NCBI GenBank assembly: GCA_013396995.1
Contig: VWZP01010964.1
Location: forward strand, 478,345 to 542,344
DNA length: 64,000 nt
Source: Dicaeum eximium
Lineage: Eukaryota; Chordata; Aves; Passeriformes; Dicaeidae
Direction of reading: 5' to 3'
Part shown: piece by piece, positions 42,926 through 56,938 of the stretch
Position numbering within the stretch: position 1 is the first letter of the stretch
Layout: every line of letters starts with the position of its first letter
The notes under the pieces: generated by a model
Databases searched by the model: none
Told to the model about the DNA's origin: nothing
The model's input: the letters and a program-made list of their open reading frames with translations, nothing else
Program-made: the position numbers and the translations under genes

Positions 42926-45900
42926 ATAGACTGATACAGTACGGTTCCAAAAGAAACATTTTGAGGGAAAAAGCTTACCTAAATGAGGTAAGAGGTATCC
43001 CAGCCAATCTATTTCTCACACATCATGATATTATTGATAACTGTGGTTTAGTTTGTGGAGTTTGAGTTTATCATGCAGATGGTTTGGAAACATCTAGCAC
43101 TTTGGGGAAAACAACTTCATTTCAACTGTTAGGTTACTGCTCAGAACACTGCTGGAAACTGTTTCCTCCTTAATTCTAAGGAATCCTACTTCACTTTAAA
43201 GGTGTCTTTTAAATCTCCCCTCTCCCACACAAACAGATTTTCAGTTTTCTCCACAGCTCTCACAGAGAAAAAACCCACAATGTATTACTTCTTTCACAAT
43301 GCCCTCACTGAGAATCTAGATTTCTTTCAAACTTTCATATCTCAAGTACAGAAGCAGCAAGGACCTGTGGCTGTCAATGCAGGAAGAAAAGGTCTGTGAC
43401 CTGAGGATCTGTGGTTTTGCCAGGGGTTGTTGAGTATCAATTCTGCAATGAAGCCCAACTGTGTGACAAGTGGCACCAGCACATTGTGCAAGGTGGGCTC
43501 CCACAGGTGTGCAGGAACTTGTGGATATGCCAGACACCTGTGGAAACTTTGATTTAAGTTTTATTCCCAAACTCATTGTTCCACCCTGGAGCAGGAGTGA
43601 CTGAGAGCACACTCCTAGGAGCAAATCTGGGCAGGCAGTTTTCTGAAACCCTCTGAAATCAAAGCAGAATTTTCCTAAATTCAGGAATAGAAAACAGGAA
43701 TAAATTCCTAAATTTCCATTTTGCCAGAAAAAAAAAACAAACCAAAACCAACCAAAAACCCAACTCAACCTGGTTGAAATAGCACTTAATTGCTTTCAAC
43801 TGTAAATTGAGCTCTGAAAGGGAGGTGAAGACCACTTGGTGCTCCTTTTCCAAAGCTGTCCCACAGATTTATGGCACTGCACTTATTTATAATTTCCTAT
43901 TCATGGAGGGGTATTGTGACTATTTTTGTGACACCTGTTTTAGGGTATAATCAGGGGCTGCTACAGCTGGTCAGGGTTAAAAAGACACCCTGCTTGGCTG
44001 CTTAACATCTTACTCTGAGAACAGAAGCAGGATAGGAAACAGGTACAGCTGGAAAGACCAGCAGACCTGGCAGGGCTCTGACCTCCTCCCTCAGGCCATT
44101 TCCACCACTGGATGTCCAGAAGAACCAGCAGCTACAACATGTTATGGTTAAAAAAGCTGCAGCTGGAAGAGCTCATCTGGCACCACACTCGTGGTAAGTT
44201 GTAAATCACAGGAGAAGCTCGTGGAAAGAGAATACAAATGTCCCTTCCTCACCCTGGTGCTTTCCTTTTGGTGTTCTGGGAGATAAACAGAACCACCAGG
44301 CACACTGTCAGCTTCTGTGGGGTGGGAGGGCAGTGCTGGCCAGGAGCTCCATGCTGAAAGAAGCCCTCAATTTAATTAAGCTGTAATAGTTCTCTGGCTT
44401 GCTCAAACAAGAGTTTTACACTGTGATCTGGTTCCACAGGTAAATGGCACACTTGAGGTATAGCACAAGGTGTTGTATTTGGGTGATTTGTAGTGATTTT
44501 GGTTGAATTTCTCTCAATCTTTAAGGAAACATGCTTGGAAAAGTGATCAGGTGAGATGTGACAAGGACATGGCTCAGAAGCCAAGAGAGGGGACAACTTG
44601 GCAGGTGTTGGTGCTCCCTGTGTGCCTTGCTGAAACCACAGCCTGAGCTCAGGCACACAGGGTGATCCAGTGCTTCTCCCTTTCTTTGGTGAGAACCTTC
44701 CACTGTGGAAACAACTTCTTCCTCACTTCACTCTGAGATGTTCTGTTTTAGCTGTGGACTTTGTCAAGCAGACCAGGAACTGGGATCTTGTCACAAATTA
44801 TCCACATATAGCAGCCAGCCATGAAACCAATGTGTGAGAAGTCATAAAGGGGAAAACAAACTATAAAATAGTGACACCATTTTGCACATTCATGACACTC
44901 CTCACAGGGCAATGAGTGGGACAGCTGTGTTCAGAGATGAGTACTGGGCTCCACTGTGTTCATTGAACAAGCAATTCCACTGCTGCAAATTTTCCTGCTC
45001 CCTCAGAAGGGTGATTTTTCCTCCCCCTAATGTTTTCTGCCCTTTGTGGGGAGTTTCAGCAAATCTGTTTGCCTGTGAGGGAGAGCAGCAGACACAGGCA
45101 CACAAGGATGTCCAAGGAATGGTAACCTTCAGGAGAAAGGAAGGAAAGTGGCAGCAGCAATCTGCCTCAGGGGCACAGCATGGCCAGGAGAAATCTGCCA
45201 GAATCCCTTTCTGCACCATTTGTAGCTGAAACAAGAGGCCTTGGAAGAGCCACCTAACCCAGGTGACCTGGTGAACCAGGGACAGAGCCAAAATTTAAAT
45301 GGAAGAGTTTTCCATTCAAGCTCAGTTTTAAAAGCAGCTTAAACCTTGGGTTTGTGCACTACATGTACAGTTTTACCTTGTCCTTTACATACAGAGCAGT
45401 TCTTTCACAAAGCCAAGCAGCACACAAATTTTCCAGACAAGGAACAGATCTAATTTAGTGCTGCTGGGCCTGCAGAGAGGAATTCTTGTACCTGCCCTGG
45501 ACATTGTGGTCTCCAAGGGGTCTCCAGGAAGATCTGAAAGATTTTCTGCTCAGATGTGACCAAGATCTGTGGCTCCATTTGTTTCTCAAATCAGAATTAT
45601 AATGCTTTGGTGGCTTTAATGGGAGCAACAGATGAGCAGAATTAGATTTCATTTCTGACATTTGTCTCTAAGAAGTGAAAAAAGATGTATTTAAGTAAAG
45701 AGTAAATAACATCATCAATCTCTGTGCTTAGTACTTTAAATGTAAAGAACTACTGGCACAAATGTGAAAGGCCAGGAATAAGGAGATCAGGAAACTCATG
45801 AACAATAATCATTATTTATTACCTTAGAAAATTGGTGATTGCTTTCCTAAATTAAAGCTATAAGTCACTTCTGCCAGATGGGAATCTGCTGTGTCTCATT

Positions 45901-46489
45901 TGCAGCCTTTACATCATAGATGAATCATTTTAAAATGGAAATGTGACAAGAACACTTCATTTGGGATCTTATCTCTCATGTTTGACACCAAGAACCTTAG
46001 TTTAGAGCACAGTTTCTGTAACCACTTTTGGTGGGTGGGTGAGCAGAGTACAGAGCTCACGTACACATTTGGGAATGATCACTGAACAAACCAAAACCAC
46101 CTCCTTGTTCTGCCAAATCATGCATTTTCAATATTTTCAGAGATATCAATCTCCTCCTCCTGACTTCCAAAAGTGCAACTCTTCTTTCAAAAGTGAGTCA
46201 ATTAGTACTTCCATGAATTCCCCTTCAATTAGTTGTTCAGTGTACAAATGGAGTACCACATCATGGCCTTTCCATCTCCTGGGAAGTTCTGTAAGTTTTT
46301 TTAGACTGACCTCCTAAGAAAAGGAGGTCTGTGTGACCATATGGAGCATGGGTGCCAAGTAAAAAATGTCACTGGCCAACTTTGCACAGCCCTCTGTGAC
46401 AGAGTGGCAGAAATCCAGAGGAATGATCAGATCTGAGTGAGAAAAGAGATACACTGAAGAAAAAAGAGGCATTATCAGTCTCAAATAAA
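42926..46489. other. Intergenic stretch; no gene recognised
   Basis: Only short chance-like open frames are present. An A/C-rich patch lies near 43729-43760. No repeat family was identified. Confidence 0.5.
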
Positions 46490-46680
46490 GACTAGAAGAG
46501 TTCAGGAAGAGGACAGAAACAAGAGCCCCATGAACACTTTGAACTTAAAACTGAATCCTCATAGACCTTGGGTTGAGGCTCCTGGGACTTATCACCAATG
46601 AATTTTTACTGGCACCTACTTGTCCCTGCTCAGCTTTTTTTAGTTAAGTTTGTCTGTTAGAGGATGGACTAAAATACTTG
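46490..46680 (+). repeat. LTR-like remnant related to the provirus 3' LTR
   Basis: Several blocks are shared, in order, with the 3' LTR at 37.5-37.7 kb: GACAGAA, CCATG..ACTTT, CTGAATCC (46551 versus 37577) and TGTCTGTTAGAG-ATGG (46651 versus 37725). About 48 bases are missing in between, and the AATAAA is not preserved. It may be a decayed solo LTR of the same family. Similarity was judged by eye. Confidence 0.4.
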
Positions 46681-47602
46681 ACAGCTCAGGTTCTGACTAC
46701 TCAGATTGATAATTTAGCAGCAGCAGGAAAAATCTATGGCCAAGATTGCAATCAACCACAAAATATAAATTCAAAAAGAAACCAGAAAGAAAAAGCATAA
46801 GATATTATTTTTCAGGGCTTTTCAACCTTCCTCTTATACTCACAACACTAAGACTAAGAGAAATCAGACAGAATTCAAGCTTTTGAGGGCCCTGGTCTCT
46901 ACTGTATCCCACAGCAGAGCAGCCCACAACAGAAAGGTTCAGTTGGGCAGATTCACTGAGCACAGCAGCTCAGCACAGGTGGCTCTTCAAACAGGCTCAG
47001 CCTGGGGAAAGCACAAACCAACAGTGCAAACCAACTGTGATGGCTTTCAGGTCCCACATCAAGGCTTACAGAAGCTTTCCTGTGACCTGAAGACAACGAG
47101 AGAGTCACTGAACAGCCTCTTATGAAATTGCTTTAAAGGGATGAGTTTTCACACCATCACTGTGTTTGCTCAGTCCAGCAGCTTTCAGGACAATATCACA
47201 GAGTCTTCAGGAGCCCTGCTTTGGACACTGCAGGCAGACTGTGCCATTCCCCTCTTGCCTTCCCCTGCCCACCCCAGGCCCTGCAGAAGCTGGGGTTTCC
47301 AACCTCCATGGCTCACTGAAGGTCTCACTCGTGAGTGCTGGGAGCAGCAGAAGCAAATGCAGGGGAGCTCCAGCTTTGCCCGTGTCACACAGCCAAGCAC
47401 AGCACAGCCTCACCTGCTGCCCCCAGCCCAAACAAGGCCAGCACATCCTGATCCACAAATGGGGACAGCAGCTGCTGCTGAGGATGGTTGGAAGCACAGC
47501 AACTTCAGAAGTGCTGGGTAACCGCTTTTAAAAACCCCAATCTGGTATAATTTCAGCTTCAAACCACATGAAAAAAATGTACAAATGTGCATTTTATTTT
47601 TC

Positions 47603-47638
47603 TTTTTATTTCTGTGTAGTTTTTTATTTCTGTGTAGT
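47603..47638. repeat. Perfect 18-base tandem duplication
   Basis: TTTTTATTTCTGTGTAGT occurs twice without a gap. Confidence 0.9.
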
Positions 47639-47670
47639 TACCAGATTTTAGGCAAATATATGTTTGTGTG

Positions 47671-47699
47671 TATATATATATATATATAAATATATATAT
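47671..47699. repeat. (TA)n microsatellite
   Basis: TA units interrupted by one AA; preceded by a short GT run. Confidence 0.85.
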
Positions 47700-49561
47700 G
47701 TGTAATGCTGGACAGGGTATTTATACATGGTATTCTGACAAACTGCACAGAGGCAAGCTCAGGAATAAACTGATGTGTCTCTCACTTAAATCCCAACCAG
47801 GCAGTGAGCTGTAAATGGCCTTCAGTTTGCTCTGGGACACTGCAGGCTCCTTCCCAAGGGTACCACACACATCCACAGCTGCCAAATGTCACGTCCCTGC
47901 TCACTCTCAGAGAGGGGTCATGAACAAGTCTGGCCTTTCTCCTTCTAAAAATGCCTCAAGGCCATTTGTTACACACAAAATTGACAGAGCATGAGGAGAT
48001 CTGTGCTCCCACTGCCTGTGTGAAACCAGAATCTGAGGTTTTTAGCTTTCAGATTTACAAGACTTTCCTGGCAACTAAGAAAAACTTCTTTAAAAGGCTA
48101 CCTGACAGTTTGCAACCATGCCATCAGAAACTTTTGAGAGAATCAATCAAAAGCTGTGGCCCTGCAGAACTGCCCAACTGACATTGTCATTTCTATGCCT
48201 CCAAAATATTTAATGGTGCTGGGGGTGTGAATTTGGAGTGGATCAAATTTCTGACATTAAGAAATGGTTCACTGCAGAGCAGAGCAACTACTGATTGTCA
48301 CAAAGGTGCAGCTCTTTAATAAAAAGATATTGATAAAAATGTTCAAGAAATGTAAGATGAGATCTTAGATTTTTTAAAAATAAAAGATACAAGCATTCAT
48401 AACACGATTAAGTAAACCAATAATTTTTAGTGTTGTTTTTCCTTTATTTTTAGTCTAAACAATTTGTTTATCAAGAGCCAAACATCACAGGGGAAATGAT
48501 ATTTCTGGACTGGAGACATGGATCCAGCCCACATCTCCTATTTACCAGGACACAATGGCAATATCTTCTTATGTCATTCTTAGTGACACTTAAGGTCTGT
48601 CCTTTCCACAGGTTCCTCAGCTGTATTTTGGAACTTATGGCACCTGGCAGTGCCACAGACATGCTGTGAGAGTTCATGGCTTGTGAAGTCCACTGACATA
48701 CCCTAGCTACAGCAAATATTCACAGCAGTTTAAGTATCTAAAAGAATGCACAAATGAAGCAGCAAGCATAAGGAGTTTCTGGAAAACAGATTGTGAATCT
48801 GATCCTACTGAAATGCTAAGAAGGGCTTGGCTGGTGATTTTAGCACAAGATATTTAGCCTCAGATACTCACGAGATGCCATGAAAACAATTGCAAAGATC
48901 TCTCAAAGATTTAATTTCACATTCATGGGAAGTGTGGAGCACTGTAACAATTCCCTCTGGCTCTGGGGTGAGAAATCCCACTGAGCAGATTGGTACCTGT
49001 GCAGTTCTGGCCCTGATTTCAGTTTCACAGCACACCATCTGCCTCACCTGTACCATTTGCTTTGCTCCATCATCCTTCCCAAGCACTACAGAAATACTTC
49101 TTTTCAGAGGGAACTGGGCTGCAAAAAGTACCTGTCAAAGCTGATTAGACAGAGTGGGAAATGAGTGTTCAGGCACCATCTAGGCATAAAGGGAAAATCC
49201 AGCAATAAAACTGGCAACACCTTCCTGTTCTGTCATACTTCACTTGTGTGCCCAGAAAGTAAATGTGAAATACAGCCTAGACTTCCATGAATGTACTACC
49301 TAAAAGCTGTTCTTTAAATAGCAGATATTTGTGCCAAGAGAAACAAAATATTATTGTTGTTGGATTGCCAAGGCCAAAGGAAGCAGACCCTGGAGACTAC
49401 TGCTACCCACAGTGACACAATTATTTTCACTACCAGCTCTCAGCAGCCACACAGTATTTATTGTGATTACTTTAGCTCTTGTGATGATCCAAGAACCTAA
49501 AGTCTAGGACAGAGAATCGGTGCCAAAAAGATTTTATCTATCAAAATACCTGCAAAATGCT

Positions 49562-49632
49562 AAAAAAACCCCAAAAACCAAAACAAAAAAACCCCAAACA
49601 AATAAAAAAACCCAAAAACCACCAAAACCCCG
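49562..49632. repeat. A/C low-complexity tract
   Basis: A-runs alternate with CCC or CCCC groups. The complementary strand has several G-runs with long T-rich spacers. Confidence 0.75.
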
Positions 49633-52600
49633 CATGCACACAAAAGTCAGTCTGCATTCCTTCTTGGGTGTGTAACACTGTTAATTTATTCAAGTCATCT
49701 GAGATACTTCATCATTTTAATAAAGGGCTGCTTTACAATCAGACTTAAATTCCAGATGTTCTCCAGAGGCTGTGGAGCCCTAACAGAGAAGAAAGACAGA
49801 AGTGAGAGGAGGTGAGAAAGAAGAAGGCTGAAAATTTGGTTTATGCTTCTGCCCAGAGACAGAGGGACAAGACTTGGCCAACACCCTTAAATATGCATTC
49901 TCACATGTAGGTACTTTTGTATTTAGGCTTCTAAGTTTGAAATCTGGTTTTCACTTCTGTGCATCTCTGAATCCTGCAAAGGTAGCACAGGAGAAATGAG
50001 TTACTGCAAAGGGATGAGTTAAAACTTAATTCTTTAATAAATGTAACTTTGATGGACCTTTCAGCATTACCCTAAACAGCAGAACTGGCATAAACAGCAT
50101 CACTTAAGACTGACTGTTTTCAGTTGGGGTATGAACAGTCTTTGAATTCACTGCTTTTATCAAAAACAGGTGTTTCAAAACTGTTCAAAGTGCTTGACTC
50201 CTTTGAGCAAACACAGTCAGTGTATTTGCTGCATCACTGCTCCCTCTGAGCCAATGTTCACCTTAAGTGACATTTGGAGTTCTACCTCAAATTTTAACTT
50301 TTTACTATACCATTTAAAAAGCTTGAGATAGATGTTTGTAAGGCAATGATTTGATTCAAAACTCATGTTTTAGTGAGTTGGTCTCAGTCTTACAAGTTCT
50401 CCAGTGTAAGACAAGCTGTGGATCACTGAAAATTTATTAATTACCAAAAACCACACAAACTTTACAGAGACTGGTGCATGAAGAGTTTCCTCAACACATC
50501 CACTTTTGCTCTCATAAAAATGACTTCTCATTCTTATCTCCATTATGACCTAATGGCATGAATAAATAGAAATAAACTGTTATTAAAGCAGAATGCATCA
50601 TAACAATAAGTGCATGCTTGAAACCCAGTATACTAATTATTGGTGTAATTTTCTGACTTGTGCATTCTGAGAGAAGACACAGCACCTAATACATCAGATG
50701 AAGTGAAATTAAAAGTAGTCTGAGATAATAGTTAATAACAGTGCAGACAGGGAACAATTTCATCGTTTCAATGTCCAGACACAGAAATTATGGACATTGA
50801 GAAGGCAATGGGAACTTCAGGCTTTCTTAATAAAAATCCTGAAGCCCTTTAAATAAATAAAAAGAATAAAAGTGACTGAGGTGGATTTTGAAAACCTGAA
50901 ACCAAAGAAGTTGCCTAATAATAATGAATCAGACTCTTACTGTGTGAATTGAAAGATAATGATTTACTTACTGTTTCTCTATTCTCCATTGTGATCTTAG
51001 AATCACACACAGCTTTAAAAAAAAAATTTCCTCATTGTCACAGCAATTCCATAAAGCCACTAAAACTGTGATGAGAGAACACTTAAGGCCATTTTAACAT
51101 TATTATACTTGCATATTTTACCACTTGAGAGAAGTTTGACAATGTCTTTCCAGCATTAAACCTTTGCTGTCAGTTTTCTTATTTTTGCTGCATTAATTGT
51201 AGAGGAATCTTTGTAGAATTCCATGTAGGAAAGGCAAGGAAAAAAAGTGTTTCCTCTGGGCAATATAAATGTAGTAGGAAAAATAGTAACATTAATTAAA
51301 ATATCAGAAACCAGGTAATTTTAAAAAGTCTGCTCACCTCAGGATTTTCTACCACTTGATTAAAAAGGAAATGCTCAAAGCTTTAGCTTATTATTAACCT
51401 TTCTTTCCCAATTCTTCAGGGCAAAGAAGACAGAAAGCAGAATAATGGAGTAAAGAAAATGTCTAGGCTAGACAAACCCCTTAAGGCAAATGCATAAAGT
51501 TTCAAGTTCAAGGTACTAAACCCACAAAATGACAGGGCCAAATTGTACCTTCAAATGCCAACAGCAAACCAGGCATTTTAATGAGAAGTAGGTGGATGTA
51601 GATGAATCAGATACAACAACTGCAGTTCCTCAAGAGCAAATACTGACTCACTTTTTCTCACTTTGTGAGCCCTTCCACACAGCATCTCCCAGACACATCC
51701 TCACAAGCCATGGGGTCACACACCTCCCCAGGACCCCCTGCCAGCCCCACTGTAACTGTGCATGCTCAAGCCTGTCCCAGCAGCACAGCAGAACAGGTTA
51801 ATTTGCATCATGTGCACCTCATTAATCCCCATTAATTTGTTTTACTCTGCAAGCAGCCAAGGCAGGAGCCTGCACGCAGGAATTGTCTCAGCTCACTGGT
51901 TCAGATCTACATAATGTTAAACCTCTATGGCTTGTAATGAAGCCAGCATATTCCTGCTCCATAAAGGGAGGAAAGATGGACAAAACTGGGATGCTGAGAG
52001 GATCAGGTGTCTCAAAGTGCAGGCAAAGAGCAGCACTGAAATCCAGGCCCTTTTGGCTCTGGGGCAGCAGGAAGAGTGGTCAGTGCACAGGAGGAGTCAG
52101 CCAGCAAACGTAGAAATACACTCAGATATCCACAGAAATTCAACTTAGAAAGGGCAGGTGAAGGTAACAGAGTTTAAATCCCCCTTCAAGCACCCTGGAC
52201 TTTGGTGCTACAGCACTGCATTCCAAACGAGGAAGGGAGGCTCTGCCAGTGAGATTTCCATTTCTGCAGTTAGGTGAAAGACTTTTCTCCAAGGAAACAA
52301 TATTGTAGTAGCGTTAAATTTTCATTTTCTCAGTGAGTTTACTCACTGAATATATTTTGAGTGATTTAGGTTTTGTTTTCAAAGCTCATGGGAAGGCAAA
52401 AAAATGAAACACCAAACTGGTTTCTGCTTGGGAATGAATACTGTCAATGCTGGTACTGCCTGTTTCCATAAACTAGTTTCATCAATCAAACCCTGAGAAT
52501 TTTCCCCCACAGAATACCATAACAAGAGTTAACTTACAAGTTTTCATATGCATCTTTGAACACTACATTAGCATTAATTTGGCTATGACACATGACTAAG

Positions 52601-54189
52601 CCTGTCCTCTCCTTCCTCCTTCCTATCACACCCATGAGAAGTGGGCCAGATTAAGCCTGCAGCAGGCTTAGAAATCAGCTGTTCTGCTTTAATCAGAAAA
52701 AAAGAAAAAAAAGCTGCACTTTTTAAAATTGTCAAATAAATTTTTACTGAAACCAATAGCTCAGGATTTCAGAAAACAAGTATTTGATTTTTTGTTTCTG
52801 TGAGCAAGGTTTGATCCAGATGTGCTTTGCTTCTTGAAACACACCATCAAAACTTGACCAGGATGCAGCAGAGAGCTGATTAAGTCTGTGCTGAGTGGTT
52901 GATTCCTTCCAAAGAAGAATTCTTAGGATAATAAACTCTTTTCCTTTTCCACACTGGCATGTTTTAGTCCTCCTTGTGCCTTAAGAACACAGTGAGAAAT
53001 ACACCTCTCAATCCTCACTTTGCAGGCTCTCTGGGGCAGGTTAAGACATGGCACTTGTCCTTCTGCCCAGCTCTTTTCTGACATACAAATGCTCCCATAT
53101 GATTGTAAGAGAGCAGTTTGTACAATGTTATTTTCCAGCCTACTCTCAGTGCCCTTTAAGATGGGTTTGGGGAATATTGGGTGAGAAACATGATCAGTAA
53201 ATTGGTACCCAAACTCTTTCTCCTCTCTAGTAAGTGAATAAGATGTGCTGAAGAAGGGAGAGGGGGAAATTGGTAATTTCTAACATATGGGAGCTATTCA
53301 CTGAGTCTTGAAAAAGGATGCATGACTTTAACTACAAATAGACTCTATTCCTACAGGTACCAAGGACTTTTAGCTTGTTACCATTGAGTCAAAAGAAACT
53401 CCTTACACTAAAAGAAACAAAAACCCCAAAGGGAACATGGGTGTGTTGTGTGATAAAATTATTAAGAATTGTGCCATTGAGTCTTTCCAAAGCTGAAAGT
53501 TACTGCTGATTTTGCATTGAAGAAAAGGATACCCTCTGCACTCACAGATTCTCAGACCAGAAAGTACCCATAATATGCAGTTCCACACCTCTGTCTGGCA
53601 CAGGTATGAACTGACAAACACAACCAACAATCCTTACTGCATCTGGCTTATGACAAAACCTGTACCAGTTCTACACTAAAAAGAAAGGTGTGAGCTACCT
53701 CTAAAACATTGAGGATTTAAAAACCACTACCCTCAGACTCTTAAAACCCTTTGAAATTTCCAGGAGATCAAAGTGCTTCTGAAGTTGTTAATGTACCAAA
53801 GCAGATTTTGGAGTTCAGAAACATGACAATTCAATGTAGGAAATAAGTGTGAAAATCGAAATTTAAACCTAAACATAGCAAGACCATAGTGCAACTTTCC
53901 CCAAGTATATTCCTTTGAAGGGCTCACATACTTTCCTCCAGAAAGGTGACTGCTTAAAATAGCTGTCAGCTTTCTAAAGGGAGTGATTAATTCCACTGGA
54001 GTTATTTCTGCTCCCAAGAATACTAATAAATTTAACTGACAATGGGGAAAGCTGCTCCTCATGGATGTCTCACATATTTTAAATAAATCCCACATTTATG
54101 CATTGCTAAGTGTGTGGTTTTTTAGTTTTTTAACCTGATTTTCATTATACAACCTATCAGTCATTGCTTATAAACCACTGACCAAGGCC

Positions 54190-54592
54190 ATTCAATGACT
54201 GCTAGTGACTGCTAGTAATTAGTTAGTAACTGCCTTGTAATTGCCTCAGAGCTAGTAGCACCTGTCTAGTAATTCTCAGTAACTACTAGAGCTAGTAAGT
54301 GCTCAGTAACTACAAGAAGAGCCTCTTAGTAACTACTAGGAAGAGTCTAACAGCATTGCAAGAACTGTGTGGTAACTGCTGATAACATCTTAGTGCCTAA
54401 CAACTGCTAGTAATGACTTTGTAGCTGTCTAATATCTGCCTAACAATTACTAAATTACTAATTACTGCCTTGTAACTGCCTAGTAAATAATAGTTACTGC
54501 CTAGTGTCTGCCTAACAGCTTGTAGTAGCTACTAAATACCTGCCTAATAATTACTAGTAACTGCCTAGTTAATACTAGGCCTAGTACCAGCC
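54190..54592. repeat. Degenerate tandem array of TAGTAACTGCC-like units
   Basis: CTAGTAACTACTAG, TAGTAACTGCC and close variants recur about every 10-20 bases for some 400 bases. The units contain the partial palindrome CTAGTA...TACTAG. The spacing is irregular, so this is a decayed minisatellite rather than a clean array. Confidence 0.75.
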
Positions 54593-56609
54593 CTCACCTC
54601 CATTGTTTCCACCCCAAGGAGAATGAGCAGAGTAATTTTCCCCCCCAGTTTTCCCTGCTGTTGCCCCAAAAAGGGGCTTCATCCAGATCAGGGCCTCTCC
54701 TCACCCTGTGAGGGGTCACACTGGGTGGTTAAAGCTGGACTGCAGGGGCAGGAGGAGTCTGAGCAGCTCCTGCTTGGCACAGGGATATTTTCCTCCTGCT
54801 TTTTCCTTTTTTTCCTCTCTAATTCATGACTTGTCTGAGCTCTGCTCACAACAGTCCAAAGCTGCTGCCATTAAATTGGATAAAAGTGTGCTTTGGATAA
54901 TTTTTAGAGGGCAGCAGAGGGTGCTGTTAGTTCTCCTGTTGGGAGGAGGGGATACTCACCCCTCCAGCCCAGAATCCAGACAGGCCCAAAGCACAGAATA
55001 ATCTCCTGCTAAGGAGTCAGCCTTGCTCCATGCTCCAAAATTGGTGTTCTTCTCCAGCTGGCTCTGAAATTCAATGTTTTTTTTTCAAGGGGCTCAGAGT
55101 AGGTTCACTGCTCTAAATACAGATTGAAAAAGAAGGAATGCCTGATATCCAGCATCTACTTTGAAAACATAAATTCTTTGTTGTAATTTTATTATTTGTT
55201 CTGTTATTCTATTCTGTATTATTTCTTATCTGGGAACCAGAAACAGTTTTTAGTGTGATTAATGACTGTTCAATACAGCCACACTCCAAGCTGTGTGAGT
55301 TTGAGAGTTAAAAACCAATCAGCACTGATTTTGAGGTGCTGAAGTCCTTCTGGCAGTTTCTAAAAGATGCCTGGAGCCAAGGGAACAATCTCTGAATAAG
55401 AGATGAGACCAGAGCATTCTGACATCACCTATCACACATGCAGAGCATTGCAGCTAAAATTGTAATTGCTTGTAGGAGTTAATTGCCTGTAGTAACTTTT
55501 CTAGGCTAAACAGGATGAACTGGGAGGCTTCTGCTGATGGCTCTGGGACAGCCCTGGCTCTCCTCAGGAGCACTGGAGGTGTCTGGTTGTTATGGAAATG
55601 CTGCTCATAACCACATGAATAGCCAGATCACCCTGAATTTATGGAGCTGTGGATTGATACTGCTTGTGCTTGGCACATGCAGGCAGCCTATAAAACAGGG
55701 ATTTGTTATGATACCAGACTTCATCTGCAGGCAAGAAACGTTGCCAGAGGCTTTTAGCAGAAAGTGCTGAGCAGAAGAGCCCAGCGATACTTCCCACTGC
55801 CTTGGAAATGTAAAGAATTTATTTTACTGCCACAGGATGCACAGGACTTACCCTCTTTATTTCTCTGCATCTCACTCTCGCTGTTAACCAGGCAGATTTT
55901 TCTGTGCAGCACAGAGATGTGGGAAGAGGACTGCAATCATTGTTATCTGCACAGTTCTTGGAGATGGAGGAGGAAATAGCATCAGGTTTCCTCGGTGGAG
56001 GGTGAGATTAGCAAGAACCAGCCCTGTGAAGTGCTGTTAAATGATAAAGAAATGCTGAAGAGCAATGTGGGCTGGGTTCAGTGTTCACAGAGAGGTTCAC
56101 TCTTGTACATGAGGGCCTTTCCTTGTGTTTCCCTGAACTTGCACTGGTGCAGAGACTAAAGCCAGGGCCTTGCTCCTCCTGGGTCTCTCTGTTGGACCAT
56201 CCTTTTCCACTCAGGTGGCTGAAATTCTCTTCACAGCTGAGCACTGGAGGTGAGGACAGCTCTCAGGTGCTGGTTCAAAGAGGTTCAGTGCATCCAAGAT
56301 GCTGAGAGTATCTGGGGTGTCCTGCTTGCTCCCACAGTCCGTGCTGAACTGCTGGTGTCCTTCCAGCTCCTTCCACCCTGCTCTGTACACACGCTGCCAC
56401 TGGCACTTGGGAAGTGAATTCCTCTTTTCCTGGTGGTGACAGAATGCTGAGAATGTCAAGGCACATGTTTCCCTGTTATCCCTGCCCTTAAACATGCTGT
56501 CCATCTCTCTGAAGGTAAAAATAAAGCAGCTTTGTTTGATTTCTAGAAAAAGCCAGACGACAGTGCAGGGGTCAGAAATAGGCACCCAGCCCTCCCCATC
56601 CCACTGTCT
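54593..56609. other. Upstream flank of SMYD1; no gene recognised
   Basis: No gene or known repeat was seen. Regulatory sequence for SMYD1 may reach into this stretch. Confidence 0.5.
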
Positions 56610-56938
56610 CAGCTGTTGCTTCCTGAGAGACAGAAGCATGTGGTGGCTAAAAATACCCTGCAAAGAGAATACATTCTCTCTCTCCAATGGGAGAGTATAA
56701 ATTAAGCCCAGTTGTAATATATACAACTTCTTGTGGTTGGGAGAAACACTTCCCAACGTCACTTTTGGAGAGGGTTTTCCTAATGAAGCAGAAACCCCAG
56801 CCCTGTCCCGTCCCTGTGTAGTTCAGGAACATTGTGCAGAGGATCTCCAGCTCCTGCCTCTCCTGCTCCCACCCCCTGTCCCTCCCATGGCAGTCCATGT
56901 GGCCAGGGCTGGGGGGAGACCAGCCCTCCTTTTATAAG
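56610..56938 (+). promoter_or_regulatory. SMYD1: SMYD1 promoter region: E-boxes, MEF2-like site, TATA-like box
   Basis: CAGCTG (56610-56615) and CATGTG (56637-56642) are E-boxes. CTAAAAATAC (56647-56656) differs from the MEF2 consensus only at the last base. TTTATAAG (56931-56938) lies about 85 bases before the start codon. SMYD1 is a known target of MEF2C in heart and of SRF and myogenin in muscle, so this clustering fits. Function is inferred. Confidence 0.55.

Larger units (their letters stand above)
46681..54189. other. Intergenic stretch; no gene recognised
   Basis: AT-rich, with several simple repeats listed separately. Open frames are short and without recognisable domains. Confidence 0.5.

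Noticed and set aside
44372..44656. 94-codon minus-strand ORF.
   Set aside because: No recognisable motif, no splice or promoter context, and an overlapping alternative frame of similar length.
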